Source: Arcanobacterium ihumii (lineage in GTDB: Bacteria; Actinomycetota; Actinomycetes; Actinomycetales; Actinomycetaceae). Taken from it: DNA of 64,000 nt. Positions 28,323-37,210 of the stretch are shown one piece after another. The first letter of the stretch is position 1. Each line of letters starts with the position of its first letter. The notes under the pieces were generated by a model, which saw only the letters and a list, made by a program, of their open reading frames with translations, did no database searches and was not told the DNA's origin. A program made the translations under genes and the position numbers. The stretch covers positions 682,001 through 746,000 of the forward strand of contig NZ_UWOS01000001.1 in NCBI RefSeq assembly GCF_900604515.1, in the 5' to 3' direction.

Positions 28323-29149
28323 GAGCACCCCTCCGAAACTTGCACCGTTTCTGCTGACGACGCCAGAGCAGGAGTTACGCTTTCACTTTTGGATTCATTG
28401 CATGGTTCGTATCGACGCGCCCGGATAAACTTCTCAACAAATTCGCTACCAGGATTTTTAAGGATTTCCTCCGGGGCACCTTCCCTTTCGATTCGCGCAC
28501 CTTCGCGAAGTATCACGACTCGATTACCTAGCAGGAATGCCTCATCGATATCGTGCGTTACGAAAATCATCGTCTTGCCTAGCTCGGCGTGTAGCCTCAG
28601 TACCTCTTCTTGTAGTTCGCGACGCACGATAGGGTCAAGCGCTCCGAAAGGTTCGTCCATGAGGAGCACACCAGGTTCGGCAGCCAAGGCGCGAGCGACG
28701 CCTACACGCTGTTGTTGTCCGCCAGAAAGCTCTGCGGGGAAACGTTTAGCAAGATCCGCGTCGAGTCCTACACGTTCAAGAAGTTCGTAAATTTTATCTT
28801 GGAAGTTTTTGAGCTTTACACCTTCGAGAAGAGGTACAGTAGCAATATTTTCTGCAACCGTTCGATGGGGAAGCAATCCTCCATTTTGAAGCACATATCC
28901 AATTGAGCGACGCAACTTCACAGGGTCTTCGTCGGCAACATCTTGTCCATTGAGGAGAACTCTTCCGGAGGTTGGCTCAACCATTCGGTTAACCATCCGG
29001 AGCAGGGTTGTTTTGCCACAACCTGATGATCCAACCATCGCTACCGAGGTTCCATGTGGAACAGTTAAAGAAAAGTCCTCAACCGCCACATGTTCAACCC
29101 CCTGTTTGGAACTCGTGAATACTTTACGAACGTTTTCAAATTGGATCAT
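28319..29149 (-). CDS. ABC importer ATP-binding protein (OpuBA/ProV type)
   Basis: 276 aa. Walker A GSSGCGKTTLL, Q-loop, signature LSGGQQQRVGVARALA, Walker B VLLMDEPFGALDP and the H-loop FVTHDIDEA. The first gene of a four-gene importer operon on the minus strand, ending overlap-coupled to the permease. It lacks the C-terminal CBS domains found in ionic-strength-sensing OpuA/ProV, so regulation by salt must act elsewhere. The C-terminal 30 residues are Ser/Glu rich. Confidence 0.93.
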   Translation of the reverse strand: MIQFENVRKVFTSSKQGVEHVAVEDFSLTVPHGTSVAMVGSSGCGKTTLLRMVNRMVEPTSGRVLLNGQDVADEDPVKLRRSIGYVLQNGGLLPHRTVAENIATVPLLEGVKLKNFQDKIYELLERVGLDADLAKRFPAELSGGQQQRVGVARALAAEPGVLLMDEPFGALDPIVRRELQEEVLRLHAELGKTMIFVTHDIDEAFLLGNRVVILREGARIEREGAPEEILKNPGSEFVEKFIRARRYEPCNESKSESVTPALASSAETVQVSEGCS

Positions 29150-29407
29150 GGAGTCAAGCCTATATCTAGGTACCTGCCAAAATTGGAAACTTCGTTGGCA
29201 TTACGCTGTTGGCTGGTTTTACTAAAAAAGTTACCCAAGTACCGATATGTTGAGCCTTCAAACCACGGCTTTAGCAAATATTATTCTGCATGCCAGATTT
29301 AACGAGATGCAGGGTAGATCACGAAAATCTACCACCTGTTGATTTTTAATTGAAAACTTGCTTACTCTTTTTGGGTCGGCATAAAGCCAATTAACTTAGG
29401 AGACTCC

Positions 29408-29503
29408 ATGCGAGGCATTATCGCTCAGAACGCACTTTCAAACCGCAGCGTTCGCGGTTTGTGTTGCGTTGATTTGAGCCGTGCCTGCTGTTGTTGTTGC
29501 TGA
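29408..29503 (+). CDS. Cysteine-rich leader peptide (putative cysteine attenuator uORF)
   Basis: A 31-codon ORF, ATG 29408 to TGA 29501-29503, with AGGAG 5 nt upstream, too short for standard gene calling. It contains a Cys-Cys pair at codons 19-20 and ends ACCCCC, that is five consecutive TGT/TGC codons just before the stop. It also has the VDLSR stretch seen in actinobacterial sulfur-gene leader peptides. Seven of 31 residues are Cys. It lies 246 bp upstream of a DAACS symporter on the same strand. Stalling at the cysteine codons when Cys-tRNA is scarce would expose downstream RNA structure: hairpin GCTTGCG/CGCAAGC begins at 29509, six bases past the stop. Function is inferred. Confidence 0.72.
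   Translation: MRGIIAQNALSNRSVRGLCCVDLSRACCCCC
29439..29461 (+). promoter_or_regulatory. RNA hairpin within the leader ORF
   Basis: Arms caaaccgc (29439-29446) and gcggtttg (29454-29461) around agcgttc, extendable by aacgca/tgcgtt (29429-29434 with 29465-29470). It overlaps the first Cys codon pair, so a ribosome there would melt it. Confidence 0.5.
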
Positions 29504-29508
29504 TTTAA

Positions 29509-29526
29509 GCTTGCGCGTTCGCAAGC
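29509..29526 (+). promoter_or_regulatory. RNA hairpin just after the cysteine run
   Basis: Arms gcttgcg and cgcaagc with loop cgtt, starting 6 nt past the leader stop. A ribosome stalled on the Cys codons would cover its 5' arm. No T-run follows, so it would act by translation or alternate pairing rather than as a simple terminator. Confidence 0.5.
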
Positions 29527-29749
29527 ACGCACACATCTAAAAGCCATATGAGTCGGTTTTCAACGTCTAAAATCTTGTAAACCCAAGCTAAAACTTTGGC
29601 TATTACCTTAGATGGAAACCAAAGATCAATCCTTTAAGCTCTCACCGTTTATTTTACGGTCTCATCACTACACTTCTCATTGAATATTTAATTTTATTTT
29701 TATGATCCCCTTATTCCTACACCGCATAAAACCCGAAAGGACCACCAAC

Positions 29750-31201
29750 GTGCCAAGCACAGATAATTCCAAAAAACCACGAAAGATACTCCCATCGTTC
29801 GGAGTTCAGATCCTGCTCGGTCTCATTATTGGCGGAGTACTGGGATGGATTGCTCTTCGAATGGGTAATCCTTCTCCTGACACCCCAAACTGGCTCACTT
29901 TCACGTTGAGCACCATTGGATCCTCGTTTGTTACGCTCCTTAAAGCAGTTGTACCGGTACTAGTCTTCACCGCGATTGTCGCTTCAATTGCAAACCTCCG
30001 TGGCGTTGCCAATGGAGCACGGCTTGCAATAAAAACTCTCATTTGGTTCGCCATCACAGCTTTCATTGCCGTATCGATCGGAATCGCGATAGGACTAATC
30101 ACTAATCCCGGAAGAAATACCTCAATTTCTTCGCAAGCAGTTTCAAAGCCCTCCCACACCGGCGGTTGGCTCGATTTCCTCCTTGGAATCATTCCATCAA
30201 ACTTCTTGGGAATAAAGGGAGCCAGCTCAGTTGATACAAGCACCCAGGCGATCACAACCACAATCGACTTCAATATTCTTCAAATCATCGTTATTGCACT
30301 AGTGGTCGGAGCCGCAGCGCTTCGCCAAGGTAAGAAAGCCGAGCAGTTCCTTAGTTTCAACGCCTCACTCCTATCGGTCGTTCAGCGAATCCTATGGTGG
30401 ATTATTTTGCTCGCTCCAATCGGAACAATCGGTTTGGTTGGCCGCGCCGTTGCTACCTACGGCTGGAGCTCAATTGCACAGCTCGGCGTCTTCGCTCTCT
30501 CGATCTATCTAGGCTTGGCGATCGTGCTCTTCATCGTGTACCCGATCATTTTGCGCACTAACGGTCTTGGAATCGGTCACTACTTCCGCGGTGCGTGGCC
30601 AGCGATTCAATTAGCATTCGTCTCTCGCTCATCAATCGGCACTTTGCCCGTCACCCAAGCAGTCACTGTAAAGAATCTCGGTGTTCCACAGAGCTACGCA
30701 TCCTTCGCAGTCCCACTGGCCTCCACCACGAAAATGGATGGTTGTGCATCAATCTATCCAGCCATTTCCGCAATCTTTGTTGCACAGTTCTTCCACGTCA
30801 CCCTGAACCCAGTGGACTACGTCCTGATCGCGTTCGTCTCCGTTGTCGGTTCTGCTGCCACCGCGGGTCTCACCGGCGCAACTGTGATGCTCACACTCAC
30901 CCTCTCCACTCTCGGACTTCCACTCGAAGGCGTCGGTCTCCTACTGGCGATCGATCCGATCCTCGACATGGGACGTACCGCGGTTAACGTAGCAGGTCAG
31001 GTAGTAGTCACAGCCGTCGTCGCCAAGCGTGAAGGCATCATCGATCTTGAGAAGTACAACTCGGCTAACGCGGATGATCTTTTCGAAGATGATGAAGACG
31101 ACGTTTCACCGGTCGCTTCGGAAGCAACCATTGCAGCGGAACTTGGATCCGAGCGCAAGACTGAAGCTGAGATTCGACCTTCTCAACCGATGAACAATTA
31201 A
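29750..31201 (+). CDS. Dicarboxylate/amino acid:cation symporter (DAACS), probable cystine/cysteine uptake
   Basis: 483 aa from GTG 29750 with AAAGGA 8 nt upstream; the frame is open 16 codons earlier but lacks a ribosome site there. Eight membrane spans and two re-entrant loops of the GltP/TcyP fold. The conserved SSIGTLPVT (serine-rich HP1) and TKMDGCASIYPAI, plus AIDPILDMGRTAVNVAGQ (HP2/TM8) motifs are present. The substrate-specifying Arg/Asp positions resemble neutral amino-acid or cystine members more than C4-dicarboxylate carriers, but this needs testing. The cysteine-rich leader peptide upstream supports cystine or cysteine. The C-terminal tail (DLFEDDEDDVSP) is acidic. Confidence 0.85.
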   Translation: MPSTDNSKKPRKILPSFGVQILLGLIIGGVLGWIALRMGNPSPDTPNWLTFTLSTIGSSFVTLLKAVVPVLVFTAIVASIANLRGVANGARLAIKTLIWFAITAFIAVSIGIAIGLITNPGRNTSISSQAVSKPSHTGGWLDFLLGIIPSNFLGIKGASSVDTSTQAITTTIDFNILQIIVIALVVGAAALRQGKKAEQFLSFNASLLSVVQRILWWIILLAPIGTIGLVGRAVATYGWSSIAQLGVFALSIYLGLAIVLFIVYPIILRTNGLGIGHYFRGAWPAIQLAFVSRSSIGTLPVTQAVTVKNLGVPQSYASFAVPLASTTKMDGCASIYPAISAIFVAQFFHVTLNPVDYVLIAFVSVVGSAATAGLTGATVMLTLTLSTLGLPLEGVGLLLAIDPILDMGRTAVNVAGQVVVTAVVAKREGIIDLEKYNSANADDLFEDDEDDVSPVASEATIAAELGSERKTEAEIRPSQPMNN

Positions 31202-31295
31202 TGCCTAGATCGTAGCAACAATTCAATTCGGTGGCTGGGCGGATCTATCCTCGGATCTTCACTTTTAACGAAGTCCAACAGCCCTCGCTGCAACG

Positions 31296-32246
31296 CTAGG
31301 CCGAGTTTACGAACTCCCCAACATCAGTGAAAATCCGCTCAGCCTCCGGCAACATTCGCACATATTGTAAGAAGGTATGGATCACACCCGGCACTTCAAC
31401 ATATTTCGATGCTGATTCCGCACCGCCCATAGCGTGATAGAGAGCTCGGGAGTCATCGCGTAATGGATCAAATTCAGTAGCCAAAATATATGATTTTGGC
31501 AAACCGCTCAGATCATTTTCAAGCAAATAATGGTAAGGAGCTACTTGACCTTCCATCAGGTATGCACCTTCATAACTGGCCGAATCTTCGTCATCCATCC
31601 CATCCCAATAGCCACCTAATGTGGCTCGAGACTGGGAATCCTTCAAACCGTATCCGCCATAAAAGAGAAGCAGACCTTCCACTTGCCCAAGGGCTAGGTC
31701 AGTTATTTTCCCCTGCGAATCACGAATCCAAGCACTTGCCCCCAAACTCAATGTAGCTCCCGCAGAATCCCCTCCAAGCCAGACTTCTTTAAATCGCTCT
31801 TGGGCCCACGCAATTGCAGCGATAAATTCTTCAAGAGCTTGAGGATACTTTGCTTCGGGTGAGAGCGTGTAGTCAATCGCCAAAACTGCACAGGAACAGC
31901 TTTCAGCCAGCTCTCGGCATAGACGATCGTGCGTGTCAAGATCACCAACAATCCATCCCCCACCGTGGGCATAAACAATGACTTTCTCCTGGTCACGGTT
32001 GGAATAACTGGTGGGTGATGCATAGAGCCGAGCAGGGATTTCACCGTATTTTGTGGAAAAGCTGAAGTTTTTCGTGGCCATGAGTGGACCGCCCGCGTTC
32101 CAATACTCTCGTTTCTTGCGGTATCCATATCGAACTTCGGCAAGAGTCTCACGAGGCAGGTTTAGTTGCTTTCGAATCTCTTCTTGCTTGAGCCACACCT
32201 GGTTTTGGTTCTCGCTCCAAAAATCCGGAACATGGATTTTGCTCAT
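31296..32246 (-). CDS. Alpha/beta hydrolase (HSL/esterase-lipase family IV)
   Basis: 316 aa cytoplasmic esterase-like enzyme. The oxyanion-hole HGGGW motif (VYAHGGGWIVGDLDTHDRL), the nucleophile elbow GGDSAGATLS (Ser), and the acid/His at DPLRDD and VIHTFLQY give a complete triad. Family IV esterases hydrolyse short acyl esters; substrate unknown. It lies 12 bp downstream of the FetB-like gene (minus strand), so the two could be co-transcribed. It converges with the DAACS gene. Confidence 0.9.
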   Translation of the reverse strand: MSKIHVPDFWSENQNQVWLKQEEIRKQLNLPRETLAEVRYGYRKKREYWNAGGPLMATKNFSFSTKYGEIPARLYASPTSYSNRDQEKVIVYAHGGGWIVGDLDTHDRLCRELAESCSCAVLAIDYTLSPEAKYPQALEEFIAAIAWAQERFKEVWLGGDSAGATLSLGASAWIRDSQGKITDLALGQVEGLLLFYGGYGLKDSQSRATLGGYWDGMDDEDSASYEGAYLMEGQVAPYHYLLENDLSGLPKSYILATEFDPLRDDSRALYHAMGGAESASKYVEVPGVIHTFLQYVRMLPEAERIFTDVGEFVNSA

Positions 32247-32258
32247 TGCTACTACCTG

Positions 32259-33116
32259 TTAGGACGCTGTCAAAGGATCGGCAACTATTACCGTGGAACG
32301 CGAGAGAATCTTAGTAGCGAGAATACCAACCACAGTTTGTGCCAGCATGATTCCCACCAAGACTACCACCTGGAAACGTGCCGCTTCAGCTGGCGAAGCA
32401 CCACCCATCAATGCACCGACGAAGGCTCCCGGCAACGTCACCAGACCGGTGTTCTTGGTTTGGTCCAGATTCGGAATTAGCATTTCTTGGATAGAGGTAC
32501 GAGCAACATCTGCAAAAGCTTGTTTTGGAGGAGCTCCTAGCGCAAACCAGCCTTCAATTTCGCCCCTCTTTGCCCTGGAAGCACGCATAAAGTTTCTTCC
32601 CGCCAAAGTGGCTGCGCTCATTGAGTTTCCGGTGATAATGCCACCGACGGCGATTAAATTAGCGACGGTTGGCGTCATCATGCGAAAAGCAAAAATAAGA
32701 CCGATACAAGCAGTTGCCGTCACACTAACAGCAACACATGCCGCTTGAGTTCCGTGCGGTAACTCGCTCAAACGTTTTGAAGCCGTGTAACTCGCAATAA
32801 CGATCATTGCGGTAACGAAGATGAACGCAGTCAGAGGCTTTTGAAAAACTCCATGAAGGATAAGGGCAATTGCAGCCAGTTGAACAATTGCACGAATTGC
32901 GGCGATCGCCGGTTTAAATCCAGAACGAACACCTACGTATGATTGCAACCCCATAATGAGGGCAATCATGACTGTTAAACCAATTCCAGTGGAAACGAAA
33001 ATATTCACGTCTAACTGACGATCCTTCAATATAAAATTAATGTTGCTCCCACTGATTCTAGTTGATTTAGCACCAACCACAGTCATTCTTGCTGAGTGAT
33101 AAAACGAGGTGCTCAA
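32259..33116 (-). CDS. FetB/UPF0014-type membrane protein
   Basis: 285 aa if the TTG at 33116 is used; that codon lies inside the terminator stem of the neighbouring operon, so the true start is probably ATG at 33086 or later. About seven membrane spans. Family motifs include RAIVQLAAIALIL, ASKRLSELPHGTQA and GNSMSAATLAGRNFMRA, plus TRTSIQEMLIPNLDQTKNTGLVTLPGAFVGALMGGASPAEAARFQ (the ABC-type permease core). In E. coli FetB works with the ATPase FetA in iron export. No FetA-like ATPase is in this neighbourhood, so it is an orphan or uses a distant ATPase. Confidence 0.88.
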   Translation of the reverse strand: MSTSFYHSARMTVVGAKSTRISGSNINFILKDRQLDVNIFVSTGIGLTVMIALIMGLQSYVGVRSGFKPAIAAIRAIVQLAAIALILHGVFQKPLTAFIFVTAMIVIASYTASKRLSELPHGTQAACVAVSVTATACIGLIFAFRMMTPTVANLIAVGGIITGNSMSAATLAGRNFMRASRAKRGEIEGWFALGAPPKQAFADVARTSIQEMLIPNLDQTKNTGLVTLPGAFVGALMGGASPAEAARFQVVVLVGIMLAQTVVGILATKILSRSTVIVADPLTAS

Positions 33117-33147
33117 TACACCTAGATATCTAGGATATTAAGCACCT
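33107..33147 (-). terminator. Terminator after the anchored-repeat operon
   Basis: Arms aggtgct and agcacct around a loop containing the palindrome ctagatatctag, 24 bp past the stop of the 1054-aa surface gene. Confidence 0.7.
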
Positions 33148-33170
33148 TGTTCAGCAGTATCTACGAGCCA

Positions 33171-36100
33171 CTACATCTTCCTAACTGCATAGATGTATGC
33201 TACAGCTCCCACCAGAGCTAGGATTCCTCCTGCCAACACCAGCCACTGCCACAATGGAGTTCCATTTTCACTTTCGAGTGCTTGTGATCCATGCGCTGGA
33301 TTCATCAACGATGAAACGTGTTCGTCGCCCGCCTCAAGGGACTTAACCGGATTCTCAGTAGCAGAAATCGCCTGAGCAGCATTAGGATCACCTGATTGCG
33401 TTCCTCCAGGAGTAGGTGGTGCCATCAAACCATTCGCGATTTGGTTTCCAGCCACAGGTTCTGTCACATCTGGGGTCGAACCCGACGTCGCAGAGCCACC
33501 TAATCCAGCAGCTCCTGTATCTGCTTTGGGTGATGCAGATACGTTCTGCGTGGAAGTTGCTGGAGCACCAGAATTCGTAGGTGCCTTAGTATTCGACGAA
33601 CTAGTTGATCCAGGCACAACAGGTCCAGTAGATCCTGTATCGCTTGGGGAAGTCGTTCCAGTTGAACTATTTCCGTTTGAAGTTTCACGCCAAACCGGAA
33701 TCTTCTCACCTTTGTTAAGTCGAGCAACAAGCTCATCGATCGAAAGTGGTTTGCGAGTACCCTCGCCCGGCTGGGAACCTGGAGCTGTTCCTTCATTTGA
33801 GCTCGTACCGGAAACTTTTTCCTTACCGGCAGTAATCGAGGTATCACCCACTAAGAAACGAGCTTGAAGTACCTTTTCAACCTTGGTTCCATCGATCCGT
33901 TGCAAAGTATAAACGAAGTCCATGGTGTAGGTTCCCGGTGCTGTAAAGTAAAAGCTCTGGTGGTCATGTGAGCGGTATCCATAACGAATAACCTTGCTTG
34001 CATCTCCAGTATCTAATTTCTTAGTAAAACCATCAATTAAGGAATACTGACCCGTAATCATTCTTCCTGGTCCAGAAATGTTACGCAATGAAACTTCGAT
34101 GCCTTCTTTACCTAGAAGGTCATACTTTACACGTTCGGTTGAAAAGCCTACCCATGGAATACCATCTAGTGGCGATTCCGGTAACGTCCACACGCCCTTA
34201 GGTGCAGCTGCTTTTAACTCAGCAAATTCAGGTTTGTCAGACACCTTAGACCATGCTGAATCTGGAACCGCATAGGCAAAGGTTCCCGATTCGTGAATCA
34301 ACGGCGCAGCTGGGTTTGCGGTATCATGCACGAATACACGAGGCTCACCACCTGAATATTCCATCGCCTGATCCATATGCCCATGGGTAATAACTGCGCC
34401 AAGCGCTCCTTTAAGTGATCCCTCAAGCTGCTGGCGAGCTTCCTCCAGCGTTAATTTTTGAGGCTCAGTTACTGAAGGAGCTGACGTATCAGGTTGATCC
34501 GAACCTGGGGTTGGATTCGCCGGTGCCGGAGCAGCAGAATCGCCCGCCGTCGGGAGCAAAGTAGGAGTTGGTACTGATTTAGGATCTTTTCCTGCTTCCT
34601 GAGCTGCCGCTACTTCATTTTCGTACTTCATCTTGCGCAAGACATTGATGGTCTCATTCCCTACCGCAAAATAAACCGACTTCGAGCTATAGGAGAACTT
34701 CCCTGTGGCGTCCTTCGTCTCGACGTTAAAGTCAACCATATAGAACCCAGGGCGAGTAAACATATGAGCTGAATCAAAAGCTTTACCTTCAGTCAACACA
34801 TCTCTTGCTGGATCGTTGTGAGTGTCAAGTTTAATCTTGAATACGCCGTCAACGCTGTCACCACTTAAGTAGCGGTAGCCTTCAGGTCCTGAACGGTATT
34901 CAGCATCATATACAACAGGAGCTGAGATTTTGTCCTTTGTAAAGGCACTGAAATTAAAGCCTAGAGCCCCTGCCTTTGCTGATGGCTGGGCAGGGAGCAC
35001 CCAAACCTTACCGTTTTTGGTTGATTCATATAGATCGGCAGCATCAGGTTTAACTGACTGCGTAAGGTCATCCGAAACTTCAAAACCGAGACGTGCTCCT
35101 CCGTTGGCAAGGGTAGGGTTCTTCGGATCTGTCACATCCATAATTGCCGAGGATACCAGTGAAACTCCCGGATTTTCAGAGTCAGCCACAAACGATCCAG
35201 TGAACACTAATTTTGTTGCGCTTGAGATCATTAGGCTCGGCATGAACTTCTGGTTTCGAATCTCCGCCAAGATCTGTTTTCTGATTTCAGCTTCAGAGAG
35301 AGCTGGCGTTGTAGGAGAGGGCTGAGTTGGAGTCGTTTCTCCCGGCTGACCCGAATTACTTCCATCTCCGGTTCCGGGGTTCAAAGTATCCGGAGCAGGC
35401 ACCGACTGGTCCTTATCCACAAGAATCTTAATCGGTTGTAAATGGGTGGTTGTTCCCGCTGGAAGCTGGACTTCGTCGTCGCTTCCCACCAGCCATGTAA
35501 TATCCGTTTGTGGTGATGTTACATTGATTCCCGAATTAGATTTGTAGTTTGCTTGGAAACCTAAGTGGTACACACCAGCTTTAGAAAAAGTCCAGTTCCA
35601 GTGTCCGTGACTTCCAACCTCGAGTCGAAGTGGTTTCATGCTCGGATCCGATGAAAGGCCACGGCTTGGTGAACCATTTCCAACCGTGCGCCAGACCTCA
35701 ACGTTACCTGGCCCAACTTTCTCAACCATCTTTAAATAGACTTCATTCAAGAAAATATCTGTTGGAACCTGAACTTCATGGTGGGTATCAAAAGCGCCTA
35801 CACCTGCCCACACCGGACGCCAACCGTCAATATCTTCCTGCGGAGCCCGCCACACAACAGATTTAGGTGCGCCTAGAAATCCGTACTCTGGATCGTTGGG
35901 AACAAGCATACGCGAAACTTCGAGTCCATCGTTGCTACGTGCATCTGGAGCTAAACGTACACAGATCTTCGAAGGATCTTTGACGACAGACTGACCGTCT
36001 ACAACCGTCGTCGTAAATTGTTCGTCTACACGCGTCACGTATGCGGCATCAACGTGTGCGTGATGAAGGAGTTTACGCCCAGCACACACGTGCGGGACTT

Positions 36101-36335
36101 GATTTTGTGCATCTGGTTTCGCTCCAGGAAGAGCCGCAGGTGAACCAAATGGCACCTTGAGGTCTGCTGGTACGACATCACCATATCCAGGGTTCCCTGG
36201 AATATGTTCTGAATCTGTTGCCTCACTTGCCGTATCGCTAGCTGCAAGGGCAACCGAACTGCTCGTTGCGGGGAGTGTGCAGAGCATGACTCCTGCCGCA
36301 AGAAGCGGCGTAAGGATCATTTTTCTAATCTTCAT
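33171..36335 (-). CDS. Large surface-anchored repeat protein of the metal ABC locus (choice-of-anchor M / TIGR03773 type)
   Basis: 1054 aa. Signal peptide about 1-32 (LTPLLAAGVMLCTLPATSSSVALA). Three actinobacterial surface-repeat domains (TIGR03769 type) follow, each ending in a His/aromatic beta segment: GSHGHWNWTFSKAGVYHLGF, the THNDPARDVL...MFTRPGFYMVDF version, and SHDHQSFYFTAPGTYTMDF. Pro/Ser/Thr-rich linkers separate them. A long Ser/Thr/Gly linker (about 870-1010) precedes a C-terminal membrane span (LWQWLVLAGGILALVGAVAYIYA) and KM. No LPxTG motif, so it is membrane rather than sortase anchored. It is the last gene of the six-gene operon and overlaps the permease by 4 nt. Role in binding metal or a metal-carrying host factor for the importer is inference. 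Confidence 0.87.
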   Translation of the reverse strand: MKIRKMILTPLLAAGVMLCTLPATSSSVALAASDTASEATDSEHIPGNPGYGDVVPADLKVPFGSPAALPGAKPDAQNQVPHVCAGRKLLHHAHVDAAYVTRVDEQFTTTVVDGQSVVKDPSKICVRLAPDARSNDGLEVSRMLVPNDPEYGFLGAPKSVVWRAPQEDIDGWRPVWAGVGAFDTHHEVQVPTDIFLNEVYLKMVEKVGPGNVEVWRTVGNGSPSRGLSSDPSMKPLRLEVGSHGHWNWTFSKAGVYHLGFQANYKSNSGINVTSPQTDITWLVGSDDEVQLPAGTTTHLQPIKILVDKDQSVPAPDTLNPGTGDGSNSGQPGETTPTQPSPTTPALSEAEIRKQILAEIRNQKFMPSLMISSATKLVFTGSFVADSENPGVSLVSSAIMDVTDPKNPTLANGGARLGFEVSDDLTQSVKPDAADLYESTKNGKVWVLPAQPSAKAGALGFNFSAFTKDKISAPVVYDAEYRSGPEGYRYLSGDSVDGVFKIKLDTHNDPARDVLTEGKAFDSAHMFTRPGFYMVDFNVETKDATGKFSYSSKSVYFAVGNETINVLRKMKYENEVAAAQEAGKDPKSVPTPTLLPTAGDSAAPAPANPTPGSDQPDTSAPSVTEPQKLTLEEARQQLEGSLKGALGAVITHGHMDQAMEYSGGEPRVFVHDTANPAAPLIHESGTFAYAVPDSAWSKVSDKPEFAELKAAAPKGVWTLPESPLDGIPWVGFSTERVKYDLLGKEGIEVSLRNISGPGRMITGQYSLIDGFTKKLDTGDASKVIRYGYRSHDHQSFYFTAPGTYTMDFVYTLQRIDGTKVEKVLQARFLVGDTSITAGKEKVSGTSSNEGTAPGSQPGEGTRKPLSIDELVARLNKGEKIPVWRETSNGNSSTGTTSPSDTGSTGPVVPGSTSSSNTKAPTNSGAPATSTQNVSASPKADTGAAGLGGSATSGSTPDVTEPVAGNQIANGLMAPPTPGGTQSGDPNAAQAISATENPVKSLEAGDEHVSSLMNPAHGSQALESENGTPLWQWLVLAGGILALVGAVAYIYAVRKM

Positions 36336-37210
36336 TTGACGACCTTCCTAGGACGAACCACTCGCGAAAGAACTCCTGTTGCAATACCTCGACGCGGAGC
36401 AAAAATCCATACGAGAACAAAAATAATTGACGAGCAAAGAACAATTGCAGCACCGGTTGGAAGGTTCCACTCCCACGATGCCCATACACCAAGAAATGCC
36501 GCGATTGATCCAAGAATCGGACCAATAATCATCATGCTCACAACGCGATCAGTGAGCATACGCGCACTTGCCGCAGGCGCAATAAGTAACGCCAAAATCA
36601 AGATGTTTCCAATTGACTGCACTGAAATAACCACGGTAGCGGCGATTGCTAAGTAGAGGACTAGGTCTATAAGAGCAGACTTAATTCCGAGTGCACGAGC
36701 GTGGTCACGATCAATGCTAACAAGCACAATGTAGGGGTGCAGTAATGCCAAGAGCGCCAAAATGAAGAAACCTGAAGCCGCAACAACAATGATGTCTGTG
36801 TTTGTAACGCCAGAGAGCGAACCGAACAAGAAAGATTCGAGCGATCCCGTATATCCCGGAATCCTTGACATGATAACTAAACCTAGGGCAAATGCAGCTG
36901 CGAAGAAAATACCAATGATTGAGTCCTCACGGAGCCGCCGATTCTGAGAGAATGCTGCGATAAGAAGAGCAACAACGACGCCCGCAACTGCGCCACCCAA
37001 CAAAATCGAGCCTTGGAGTGCGAATGCGATGGCGACGCCGGGGAACACCGCATGCGAGAGCGCGTCACCTACGAAAGATAAGCCTCGAAGTACTACGTGA
37101 ACACCCACCACGCCACAAACAACCGAACTCATTATTGCTATGAGTAGCGCACGCGGTAAAAATGCCAGTACAGGATTACTCAAATCGTTAAGGAAATCTA
37201 CGAAGCTCAT
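36332..37210 (-). CDS. Anchored-repeat-type ABC transporter permease (ZnuB/MntB family)
   Basis: 292 aa, about eight membrane spans. Zinc/manganese-type permease with MSSVVCGVVGVHVVLRGLSFVGDALSHAVFPGVA at the N-terminus and the DRDHARALGIKS coupling segment. Its ATG overlaps the ATPase stop (4 nt) and its stop overlaps the surface protein start (4 nt). Metal specificity, Zn2+ or Mn2+, cannot be read from the permease. The C-terminus (GVLSRVVRPRKVVK) is basic and cytoplasmic. Confidence 0.92.
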   Translation of the reverse strand: MSFVDFLNDLSNPVLAFLPRALLIAIMSSVVCGVVGVHVVLRGLSFVGDALSHAVFPGVAIAFALQGSILLGGAVAGVVVALLIAAFSQNRRLREDSIIGIFFAAAFALGLVIMSRIPGYTGSLESFLFGSLSGVTNTDIIVVAASGFFILALLALLHPYIVLVSIDRDHARALGIKSALIDLVLYLAIAATVVISVQSIGNILILALLIAPAASARMLTDRVVSMMIIGPILGSIAAFLGVWASWEWNLPTGAAIVLCSSIIFVLVWIFAPRRGIATGVLSRVVRPRKVVK

